DNA of 10,736 bases from Actinomycetota bacterium. Lineage in GTDB: Bacteria > Desulfobacterota > Deferrimicrobia > Deferrimicrobiales > Deferrimicrobiaceae. Positions 1 through 5,777 of this stretch are shown here, piece after piece. The notes under the pieces are model-generated. The model ran no database searches. It worked only from the letters and a program-made list of their open reading frames with translations, and was not told where the DNA came from. Position numbers and translations under genes: made by a program. The stretch lies in contig JAENIX010000011.1 in the NCBI GenBank assembly GCA_016844415.1, positions 1 through 10,736 of the forward strand, read 5' to 3'. Position 1 is the first letter of the stretch. Each line of letters begins with the position of its first letter.

Positions 1-602
1 AGGGAGAAGCCGTCCTCCCGGGCGCGGCTTTCCCATTCGGTCGGAAACCTTCTTCGGAACAGTCGGACCATGGTTTCCATGATTTCCACGGGGGACATCG
101 CTTTTTCAAACTGGTACGTATCCGGGAAGAGAAAACCTTCCGCAGTCGCTCCGGGGACACCCAGGCGTCCGAGCACCTCGGGGGATGACGCGGCTTCGAT
201 GAACTTGTCCGGATAGGCGAGTTCCTGGTCCCGCAGGATCTCGGCGACGTCGTAGATGTTCGACCCCTCGGGTATTGTCACCTGGTACCGCAGGACATCG
301 CCGCGGTAAAGCTTCCACCAGATTTCCACGGCGGATGGCGGCTCCGGGAAAGCGTATTCGCCGTATTTCAGCTTCTTCCCCGTCCCCGTCCCCAGGATCA
401 GCAGGCGGAAGACGTCGGGATGCAGCAATACGTTTTTCGCGGCCAGCAGCCGCGCAACCTCCGAGCCGGCGCTTCCCTTAGGTATATACACTTTGGTTTT
501 ACGCCATCCGGTCATTGAGGGTACGTCCATGAGGAGAAAGGCAAGGCCGACGACCGCCGCCTGGAGCAGCACGAGCAGAGTCTTGAACCTCTGGGAGAGC
601 AA
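1..602 (-). CDS. mltG: Endolytic murein transglycosylase MltG (YceG-like), N-terminal 200 residues
   Basis: Partial: the C-terminus lies beyond the left edge. MltG is an inner-membrane lytic transglycosylase that cleaves nascent peptidoglycan glycan strands and is thought to end their elongation. The visible part starts with a short cytoplasmic tail and one hydrophobic segment (about residues 8-25). A periplasmic LysM-like region follows (VYIPKGS at about 38-44, later VTIPEGSNIYDVAEIL), then the family hallmark EGFLFPDTY at 155-163. Its first Glu, E155, corresponds to the catalytic Glu of E. coli MltG. The start is chosen as TTG at 602: upstream the frame is closed by a stop at about 621-623, and the first ATG (530) would remove the membrane segment. 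A weak AGGGA lies about 12 bases upstream, inside the end of ruvX. It follows ruvX by 8 bp and is probably co-transcribed. Identity is secure; the exact start is less so. Confidence 0.9.
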   Translation of the reverse strand, partial: MLSQRFKTLLVLLQAAVVGLAFLLMDVPSMTGWRKTKVYIPKGSAGSEVARLLAAKNVLLHPDVFRLLILGTGTGKKLKYGEYAFPEPPSAVEIWWKLYRGDVLRYQVTIPEGSNIYDVAEILRDQELAYPDKFIEAASSPEVLGRLGVPGATAEGFLFPDTYQFEKAMSPVEIMETMVRLFRRRFPTEWESRAREDGFS

Positions 603-610
603 CTGGGGGC

Positions 611-1042
611 CTATTCCCTTTTACGGGCGTCCAGAGCCGACTGCAGCAGGAGAGCGGCGGCGAGGCTGTCGCGGATCTCTTTGCGCTTCTCCCTGCGCAC
701 GCCGGCTTCGATTAGGTAACGTTCCGCCTGGGCGGTGGTCATTCGTTCGTCCCACGGGACGACCGGAAGGCCGAGGCTGCCGCGTACCTTCTCCCCGAAC
801 GCCCTTGCCCGGGCGGCCTGGGTCCCCTCGGTGCCGTCCAAATGCAGCGGGAGGCCGATCACCACGGTTTCCACGCCGTGTTCCCTCGCAAGGGAAGCGA
901 TCGCCTCGATGTCCCTGCGGTCTCCTTCCCGCCGGATGGCCGGAAGCTGCTGGGCGGTGATTCCGAGGGGGTCGGACATCGCGACGCCGATGCGTCTGCT
1001 GCCGAAGTCGAGGGCAAGCACCCGTCCGCGGATCGGCTCCAT
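611..1042 (-). CDS. ruvX: RuvX/YqgF family pre-16S rRNA processing nuclease
   Basis: A 143-residue RNase H-fold protein of the YqgF/RuvX family, the usual length. E. coli YqgF processes the 5' end of 16S rRNA; family members have also been studied as Holliday-junction resolvases. Visible motifs are the first strand with its acidic residue (LALDFGSRRIGVAMSD, D12), VVIGLPLHLDG (60-70), DERMTT (98-103, D98) and DSLAAALLLQ (125-134, D125). These acidic positions are the expected metal ligands. The ATG at 1042 is preceded by AAGGAG (1050-1055) at 7-base spacing. It is the first gene of a minus-strand unit with mltG, and a candidate promoter lies just upstream. Nothing is missing or broken. Confidence 0.95.
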   Translation of the reverse strand: MEPIRGRVLALDFGSRRIGVAMSDPLGITAQQLPAIRREGDRRDIEAIASLAREHGVETVVIGLPLHLDGTEGTQAARARAFGEKVRGSLGLPVVPWDERMTTAQAERYLIEAGVRREKRKEIRDSLAAALLLQSALDARKRE

Positions 1043-1049
1043 AGATGAT

Positions 1050-1055
1050 CTCCTT
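1050..1055 (-). promoter_or_regulatory. Ribosome binding site of ruvX
   Basis: AAGGAG on the minus strand lies 7 bases before the ATG at 1042. It is a near-perfect Shine-Dalgarno sequence and supports that start. Confidence 0.8.
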
Positions 1056-1062
1056 AAGGGGA

Positions 1063-1092
1063 AGTGTACGTTCCCACGCCGCGAACCGTCAA
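1063..1092 (-). promoter_or_regulatory. Candidate sigma70-type promoter for ruvX-mltG
   Basis: On the minus strand, TTGACG (1087-1092) is followed after 18 bases by TACACT (1063-1068). The -35 matches the consensus at 5 of 6 positions and the -10 at 4 of 6. Transcription would begin near 1056, leaving a leader that starts right at the ribosome binding site. The call is by eye only; the very short leader is a point against it. Confidence 0.4.
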
Positions 1093-1111
1093 CCGGTCAA
1101 CATCCGTCAAC
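1088..1111. repeat. Three GTCAAC direct repeats in the divergent control region
   Basis: GTCAAC occurs at 1088-1093, 1096-1101 and 1106-1111, with start-to-start distances of 8 and 10 bases. Read on the minus strand each copy is GTTGAC, so each contains a -35-like TTGAC; the copy at 1088 overlaps the candidate ruvX -35. They may be operator half-sites or simply redundant -35 elements. The repeats are certain; their function is unknown. Confidence 0.5.
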
Positions 1112-1131
1112 GGCCCGCAACGCCGACAAGA

Positions 1132-1160
1132 TTGACGAACCGCCGGCCCTCCGGTAAGAC
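1132..1160 (+). promoter_or_regulatory. Candidate sigma70-type promoter for the P1 peptidase-HEAT unit
   Basis: TTGACG (1132-1137) is followed after 17 bases by TAAGAC (1155-1160). The -35 is strong and the -10 weak (3 of 6). It ends 12 bases before the GGAGG ribosome binding site at 1173-1177, and no other plausible promoter is seen before the ATG at 1182. Confidence 0.4.
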
Positions 1161-1181
1161 TATACCGAGTGCGGAGGCGGT

Positions 1182-2168
1182 ATGCCTGAAGCGATCACCG
1201 ACGTGGCCGGAGTACTGCTTGGGCATGCGCACGATTCCGCGCGGGGTTCCGGGATAACCGTCCTGCGTTTTCCCGGCGGGGCCGCGGGGGCCGCCGATAT
1301 CAGGGGGGAAGCCGCCGGGACCCGGCAGATGGATTCGCTGCTCCGTCCACATCCCGCCGGACGCATGCATGCACTTGTTTTCGCGGGAGGAAGCGCGTAC
1401 GGCCTTGAAGCCGCCGCGGGGGTAATGCGGTACCTTGAAGAGGCGGGAGCCGGGTTTCCCACTCCCGCGGGCCCGGTGCCCATCGTTCCGACCGCGGTGA
1501 TCTACGACCTCGGGTTCGGCGACCCCTCGTTCCGCCCCACACCCGAGATGGGATATGCAGCGGCTTCCGCGGCGTCCGACGCACGGCCCGAGCGCGGCTC
1601 GGTGGGCGCCGGCGCCGGCGCCACCGTCGGCAAGATACTGGGCATGGGTCGCGCGATGAAGGGGGGTTTCGGGACGGCCTGCGAGGAGGAAGGGGGCGCG
1701 CGGGTGGGCGCCTGCGCGGTCGTGAACGCATTCGGGGACGTGGTGGATCCGGAGACGGGCGAATGGATCGCGGGCGCAAGGAGTGAAGACGGGCGGGGAG
1801 CCGCCTGGACTGAAGGGTTGTTCCGCGCGGGATTTCGAAGGGAGCCTTTCGCCCCCGGAAACACGACGCTTGCGGCGGTGGCCACGGCCGACCTGCTTTC
1901 ACGTGACGAGCTTTTTACCGTCGCCAGGATGGCGCATGGCGCGTTGTCGCGCGCAATCAGGCCGGTCCACACCCCGATGGACGGGGACCTGGTCATAGCG
2001 CTTTCCACGGGCCTGACCGGGAAGAAGGGAAACGTGATGCAGATCGCCGTGCTGGGGTCACGCGCCCTCGAGAAGGCGATACTGGACGGGGTTCGGCGCG
2101 CCGCCGGCACCCCGGACGTGCCTTCGGCCAAGGAGTTATCGGCGAGAGGAGGGAAGAACCGTGATTGA
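1182..2168 (+). CDS. P1 (S58/DmpA) family self-processing peptidase
   Basis: A 328-residue N-terminal-nucleophile hydrolase of the S58/P1 family, which includes DmpA, beta-peptidyl aminopeptidases, ThnT and NylC. These enzymes cut their own chain and expose a Ser or Thr that serves as catalytic nucleophile. The N-terminal half shows the family signature: ITDVAGVLLGHAHD (5-18), RGEAAGTRQMDSLL (41-54) and FAGGSAYGLEAAAGVM (67-82). GSVGAGAGATVGK (139-151) follows. The self-cleavage region PGNTTLAAVATADLL has N227-T228-T229, so cleavage before T228 is expected by analogy with the Asn/Thr sites of NylC and ThnT. HTPMDGDLVIALSTG lies in the small chain. The ATG at 1182 has GGAGG 4 bases upstream. 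I see no signal peptide, so it is probably cytoplasmic. The substrate cannot be told from sequence. It overlaps the next gene by 8 bases. Confidence 0.92.
   Translation: MPEAITDVAGVLLGHAHDSARGSGITVLRFPGGAAGAADIRGEAAGTRQMDSLLRPHPAGRMHALVFAGGSAYGLEAAAGVMRYLEEAGAGFPTPAGPVPIVPTAVIYDLGFGDPSFRPTPEMGYAAASAASDARPERGSVGAGAGATVGKILGMGRAMKGGFGTACEEEGGARVGACAVVNAFGDVVDPETGEWIAGARSEDGRGAAWTEGLFRAGFRREPFAPGNTTLAAVATADLLSRDELFTVARMAHGALSRAIRPVHTPMDGDLVIALSTGLTGKKGNVMQIAVLGSRALEKAILDGVRRAAGTPDVPSAKELSARGGKNRD
2147..2152 (+). promoter_or_regulatory. Ribosome binding site selecting the GTG start at 2161
   Basis: AGGAGG within the end of the P1 peptidase gene lies 8 bases before GTG 2161. This strong site is the main reason to accept the non-ATG start of the small HEAT gene. 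Confidence 0.75.
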
Positions 2169-2739
2169 GCGTATCGAGGAAATCCTGCAGGGTATGATGC
2201 ACTCGGATCCGTCGCCTGCAGTCCGGGAGGCCGCTTCTTCATCCCTCGGCAGGCTGCAGGCGAAGCGCTCGGTTGGATCCAGCCTGCAGACCCTGCGGAC
2301 CGGTTCGGTTGCCGACCGGATCCGGATCGTTCACTCCGCGGAGGAGATCGGCGGGCGGGAGGGGGTAACCCTCCTTGTTACGGCTCTATCCGACCAGGAG
2401 GCCCAGGTCAGGGGGGCCGCCGCCCGCGCGCTTTCGTTATTTCCCTCCGTGCCGGTCCTGAAGGTTCTGGCCGAGCGTCTTCCCAAGGAGCAGGGTGTGG
2501 TGCTGGGGAACATACTGGAGACTCTGGGAATGTCGCGCCGCAAGGAGCTTGCCCCTGTCATAGGCAGATACGTCGGGCACAACGACGAATTCGTCTCCGG
2601 CAAGGCGGTCAAGGCGTTCGCCCTCGTGGCGGGAAAGGAAGACTGGGAAAAGATCCTTGCCCAGGCCGGCTCGGGCAGCGCCAACGTGCGTGAGGCGGTC
2701 GCCGCCGCCCTGTCCGAGTGGAGCGAAGGAGACGCCTAG
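2161..2739 (+). CDS. Small HEAT-repeat protein
   Basis: 192 residues, entirely alpha-helical in character, with degenerate HEAT-like repeats. The clearest units are SDPSPAVREAASSSLGRL (15-32), a stretch ending in DQEAQVRGAAARALSL, one with DEFVSGKAVKAFALVAG, and the last with SANVREAVAAALSEW. HEAT repeats form curved solenoids used for protein binding; there is no catalytic motif, signal peptide or membrane segment. It starts at GTG 2161 inside the end of the P1 peptidase gene, so the two are probably translationally coupled. The TAG stop overlaps the stop of the HD-GYP gene on the other strand. It lacks the N-terminal module of the larger HEAT protein at 4140-5690, so it is not a simple copy of it. 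Function is unknown; an adaptor role is inference. Confidence 0.8.
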   Translation: MIERIEEILQGMMHSDPSPAVREAASSSLGRLQAKRSVGSSLQTLRTGSVADRIRIVHSAEEIGGREGVTLLVTALSDQEAQVRGAAARALSLFPSVPVLKVLAERLPKEQGVVLGNILETLGMSRRKELAPVIGRYVGHNDEFVSGKAVKAFALVAGKEDWEKILAQAGSGSANVREAVAAALSEWSEGDA

Positions 2740-2742
2740 GCG
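2733..2742. repeat. 10-bp palindrome holding the stop codons of two convergent genes
   Basis: CGCCTAGGCG is perfectly self-complementary. Its central CTAG supplies TAG to the plus-strand HEAT gene (2737-2739) and TAG to the minus-strand HD-GYP gene (2738-2736). The coding regions therefore overlap by 4 bp with no space for a terminator between them. Confidence 0.85.
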
Positions 2743-4133
2743 AGCTCCAGCGTCGCGGACAGGGCTCCCGCCGCGACGGAGGAATAAAGGTTCGGGTTCA
2801 CCGTCGCCAATATGGACCGCCGATGTCCGTCGTCCGTCCCCTCCGGCTCGCTCAAGTCCACGTGTTCGGGAGAGGGAAGCGGGTTGCCGTTCCGGTCCAC
2901 GATCACAACGACCTTCGGCGATTCCTCGTCTGCGCCACCCTGCCCGACGACCAGCGCGATCTCCATTGTGTTCAACCGGACCATCGTCCCTACGGGATAG
3001 GCCCCCAGGGTCTTCGAGATAACCGAAACGACATACGGATCGAGGGACTTGCCTGCCAGCTTCGACATGATCTCCAGCGCCTGTTGAGGATACCGCGCCT
3101 TCTGGTAGGAACGCATCGTCGTCAGAGCGTCGTAGCAGTCCGCCACCGGGATGATGTTCGAGTGTTCGTGCGACTGGTACCCCTTGCTCTGGGGCGGGTA
3201 CCCGGATTGGTCGAACCTCAAGTGGTGTTCCAGCACGATGTAGGCGGAATCGGGGCGGATGTGCGACATCTTCCCCAGCAGGACGAACCCTTCCTGCGGG
3301 TGCTTCTTTATTTCCTCGAACTCTTCCACGGTGAGCGTGCTGGGTTTACGGATGAGGTCGAGAGCGAGCTGGGTTTTCCCGATGTCGTGCAGCAGGCCGG
3401 CGACGCCCACGTTGATCTTGTCCGGCGCCGAAAGGCGCATGGCGTCGGCGACGGCGAGCGCCATCACGGCGACGTTGACCGAGTGTGTGTAAGTGTACTC
3501 GTCGAAGTTCTTTATGAGCGTCAGCGCCATCATGGCGTCCCGGTTCCTCGTGAGCATGCTGCTGATGTCCCGCGTCACGCGCTCTGACTCGGCTCCGGAA
3601 GGGATACGTCCCATGCGGACGTCCATCATGGCCGAGGTCACCACCGAGACGGCGTTGGTGTAGATCTCGTTGGCGATGGCCTTGTCGTCCTGGTCGTTTT
3701 CCTCGATCGGCTTGACCCGGATATGCGCGATTCCCGCCTGCACCAGGAGTTTCTGGATCTCTCTCGGGGAGAGCCCCTGTTCCTTTGTTTCGTGGAGGAA
3801 CCGGATGAAGATCTCCAGGTCTTCCAGCGTGAGGTGTTTTCCGAATATGACCGCGGGCGCCCCGATCCTGGTGAGCCGCCCGACGAAGAACTCGAGGGGA
3901 GAGGTCAGGTTGAAGATTGGGTATCCCTCGAACACTAGCGTGCCGTCGGAGATCGCCAGCGCGAGCTCGTCGCGGTCGGCGAAGAAGACGCGCAGATCCT
4001 TGAATACCTTCTCCACGGGGCTTTTCACCTGAGGGTGAGAGGGAGGGTAGAGCCCACGGTTTTTCAGCGAGGCCCCAAGCGATCGTATCATTTCGGTGAT
4101 CAGCAGTTCCTGTGCGCGCCGTTCCATGGCCAT
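2736..4133 (-). CDS. HD-GYP domain protein with an N-terminal module shared with its neighbour
   Basis: 465 residues. HD-GYP proteins are metal-dependent phosphodiesterases that usually hydrolyse cyclic di-GMP. Residues 1-140 form a module similar to that of the upstream gene (YPPSHP at 29-34, IAHIRV at 135-140). The family helical lead-in follows, including MMDVRMGRIPSG, then HSVNVAVMALAVADAMRL from 217, GLLHDIGK (246-253), KKHPQ (277-281), EHH (302-304) and ADCYDALTT (331-339). The expected metal ligands H217, H249, D250, H278, H303, H304 and D332 are present. The signature HHLRFDQSGYP (303-313) departs from the usual HHExxDGxGYP: Leu for Glu at 305 and Gln for Gly at 309. A C-terminal region with YPVGTMVRL and NGNPLPSPEHVDLSEPEG follows. 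No membrane segment or receiver domain is seen. The ATG at 4133 is annotated, but a GAGGAA-like site spans the upstream stop codon and fits the ATG at 4127 better. Activity on cyclic di-GMP is likely but unproved. Confidence 0.92.
   Translation of the reverse strand: MAMERRAQELLITEMIRSLGASLKNRGLYPPSHPQVKSPVEKVFKDLRVFFADRDELALAISDGTLVFEGYPIFNLTSPLEFFVGRLTRIGAPAVIFGKHLTLEDLEIFIRFLHETKEQGLSPREIQKLLVQAGIAHIRVKPIEENDQDDKAIANEIYTNAVSVVTSAMMDVRMGRIPSGAESERVTRDISSMLTRNRDAMMALTLIKNFDEYTYTHSVNVAVMALAVADAMRLSAPDKINVGVAGLLHDIGKTQLALDLIRKPSTLTVEEFEEIKKHPQEGFVLLGKMSHIRPDSAYIVLEHHLRFDQSGYPPQSKGYQSHEHSNIIPVADCYDALTTMRSYQKARYPQQALEIMSKLAGKSLDPYVVSVISKTLGAYPVGTMVRLNTMEIALVVGQGGADEESPKVVVIVDRNGNPLPSPEHVDLSEPEGTDDGHRRSILATVNPNLYSSVAAGALSATLELA
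2751..2778. repeat. GC-rich inverted repeat just after the small HEAT gene
   Basis: CGTCGCGG (2751-2758) and CCGCGACG (2771-2778) are perfect reverse complements separated by 12 bases. An 8-bp, almost all G-C stem could form in either transcript. It sits 11 bases past the HEAT stop on the plus strand and inside the last codons of the HD-GYP gene. No T-run follows on either strand, so it is not a standard intrinsic terminator. It may slow or protect the 3' end of the plus transcript, or be chance in GC-rich coding DNA. Confidence 0.4.
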
Positions 4134-4139
4134 TCTTCC

Positions 4140-5690
4140 TCACTTGATCCCGAGCAGGCGTTCCGCCTCGGCCCGCAGGTACACATCGCCCCGCTGGCGG
4201 ACGTTCTCGAGGGCTTCCCTCGCCCGTTCGCCTGTTATCTTTGAGATGCTTCTCAGCGCGTGTTTCTTCATGGCCCGGAAGTTTTTCGTCTGCCAGACGG
4301 CCGCTGTGCGGAGTATATCTTCCAGCGCCGAGAGCGCCTCGTCGGTGCCTATGACCCGCAGCGAGTCGATCGCTTCGTGGGCCAGCCGGTAATGCGGGAA
4401 CAGAAACTGCCTGTGAACTACGCGCCGGTAAAGGGCAAGGACCGCTTCCGGCTCCTTCTTCGCAGCCATCGCCCCCGTCGCGGTGAGGGCGATAGTCTCC
4501 TCGGGGAAAAAACATAGATCCCCCAGGGCGATGACCGAGGAGGGGTGTGGAAGCCTGGCCAGCGCCTTTATCGCCTCCTTTTTTACGCGGAGGTCCGGGT
4601 GGGTCAGGACGGTGGCGACATGAGGGGCGAGGTCGGGAAACCCCATGTTTCCCAGGATCTTGACCATGTTGCGGACCACGAACCACCGGGAGTCGCTCAG
4701 GTTTTCGATAATGGCGGGAACGGCGGTCCTGCCGATCCGCGTTATGATATCCACGATCGATTTCCGGACGAGGATGTCATCTTCCTCCCCCAGGCCCTTA
4801 AGGAGCGGCTTGACGGAGCGGTCCCCGAATGCCACCAGGATGGTTTCCACCTCCTTGTTTCCCCTGCCGCCCCTGTCCCGGAGCAGGTGGATGTAATGTG
4901 ACACCAGTTCGTCGAAGGCCATCTCCTTGATGCCGAGGCGCGCGAGGTTGGCGATCTCCTCCTTCTGCATGGGAGGGAATTCGATGTGCTTCGCGAATAT
5001 CTTAAGGGCCCGGGAGGCGTATTCGATCTTCCGGTCCATCCGTTCGTAATAGAGCGCTTTTGCCACTGCGATGAGGTAATCGCGGTACTCGCCCGGGTCG
5101 CTCTCCTTCTCGATCAGGGTCAGGAGATCTTCGATGGTCAGCTCCTCGGGATGCACGTTCTGGAGTAGGGAAGACTCGTCATCGGCCGTTTGTACGTTCC
5201 CCCCCTCGGGAGGTATACTCTCCTTTTCCTTCTTGAGCATTTCGGTCAGGCCCTCGTAGTCCACGCGGTTCACCCAGATCCGCGATATCTTCTCGTGGAG
5301 CAGTAGCCGCTCCAGTCCGCCCCGGTCCTGGATCTCCCGTATGTCGATACAGAGGACCTTCAAGAACGTTACGATCTCGCCGGGCTTCAGCCCGGGAAGG
5401 AATATGACCTTGCTCGCTCTCCTTATGTACAGTTCGCGGTTCATGTCCACTACCGACTTGTTCAGCACCGGAAGCGGATTTTCATTGAACGTCAGGGCGC
5501 TTTTCGTCACCTCGATCTCCAGTCCCATCTCCGGGAGGGGGATCTCCTCGAACAGGGAGATTATCCTGGAAACCAGCTGGATCAGGGTGGGATGGCCTTC
5601 GGGGTAGAAGCTTACCGCCTTCATCCCCCTGGAGAGTTCCGTTATGGCGCGGGTTATTCTCGGTACGAATTCGCCGTCAAGTTCGGCCAT
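4140..5690 (-). CDS. HEAT-repeat protein with an N-terminal module shared with the HD-GYP neighbour
   Basis: 516 residues. Residues 1-145 form a module with AVSFYPEGHPTL (25-36), an acidic-aliphatic strand region (LEIEVTKSALTF), ASKVIFLPGLKPGEIVTFLKVL (92-113) and ISRIWV (135-140). This matches the start of the next gene in spacing and pattern. A charged linker (about 150-180) leads to PEELTIEDLLTLIEKESDPGE (181-201) and helical sequence. Clear HEAT repeats run from about 280 to 385 (VKPLLKGLGEEDDILVRKSI, VPAIIENLSDSRWFVVRNMV, APHVATVLTHPDLRVKKEAI) and more weakly to the end. There is no enzyme motif, membrane segment or signal peptide. The ATG at 5690 is the first possible start after an in-frame stop; its ribosome binding site is weak. 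The HD-GYP gene begins 6 bp after its stop, so the two are almost certainly co-expressed. A scaffold role for the pair is inference. Confidence 0.88.
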   Translation of the reverse strand: MAELDGEFVPRITRAITELSRGMKAVSFYPEGHPTLIQLVSRIISLFEEIPLPEMGLEIEVTKSALTFNENPLPVLNKSVVDMNRELYIRRASKVIFLPGLKPGEIVTFLKVLCIDIREIQDRGGLERLLLHEKISRIWVNRVDYEGLTEMLKKEKESIPPEGGNVQTADDESSLLQNVHPEELTIEDLLTLIEKESDPGEYRDYLIAVAKALYYERMDRKIEYASRALKIFAKHIEFPPMQKEEIANLARLGIKEMAFDELVSHYIHLLRDRGGRGNKEVETILVAFGDRSVKPLLKGLGEEDDILVRKSIVDIITRIGRTAVPAIIENLSDSRWFVVRNMVKILGNMGFPDLAPHVATVLTHPDLRVKKEAIKALARLPHPSSVIALGDLCFFPEETIALTATGAMAAKKEPEAVLALYRRVVHRQFLFPHYRLAHEAIDSLRVIGTDEALSALEDILRTAAVWQTKNFRAMKKHALRSISKITGERAREALENVRQRGDVYLRAEAERLLGIK

Positions 5691-5777
5691 GGCCCTGGCG
5701 AGTCTCCAAGCTGGTCGGAAAAACCGTTTTATTCATTCCAAGATCCAATATATCGATGTAAAATTGATAACCTACTT
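5691..5777. promoter_or_regulatory. AT-rich divergent control region between the HEAT/HD-GYP and pgpA-recA units
   Basis: This 87-bp gap between divergent genes has a stretch (about 5720-5775) far richer in A+T than the surrounding coding sequence. It must hold promoters for both units. A plus-strand candidate is described separately. On the minus strand TATATT (5752-5747) is a good -10 match, but no convincing -35 sits at the proper distance. Confidence 0.55.
5736..5764 (+). promoter_or_regulatory. Candidate promoter for the pgpA-pncC-thpR-recA unit
   Basis: TTCCAA (5736-5741) and TAAAAT (5759-5764) are separated by 17 bases. The -10 matches at 5 of 6 positions; the -35 is weak. Transcription would begin near 5771, only about 7 bases before the pgpA ATG. 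Confidence 0.35.

Noticed and set aside
1605..1622. GGCGCC repeated three times in tandem
   Set aside because: It encodes the conserved glycine/alanine-rich GAGAGAT motif of P1 peptidases, so the repeat follows from the protein.
2718..3587. Plus-strand open frame of 289 codons opposite the HD-GYP gene
   Set aside because: Composition (many His, Arg, Val, Asp) is that of an antisense shadow and the minus strand carries all HD-GYP motifs.
3346..4686. Long minus-strand open frame of 446 codons spanning the HEAT/HD-GYP junction
   Set aside because: It is rich in Arg, Pro and Gly with no family motifs and lies over two well-supported genes in another frame; a GC-driven shadow.
5380..5395. Perfect 6-bp stem with 4-base loop (CCGGGC / GCCCGG)
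   Set aside because: It encodes PGLKPG within the large HEAT protein and has no T-run after it on either strand; probably chance.
5592..5777. Open pgpA frame extending 62 codons upstream
   Set aside because: It overlaps the start of the divergent HEAT gene and the AT-rich control region, and PgpA proteins begin near ATG 5778.
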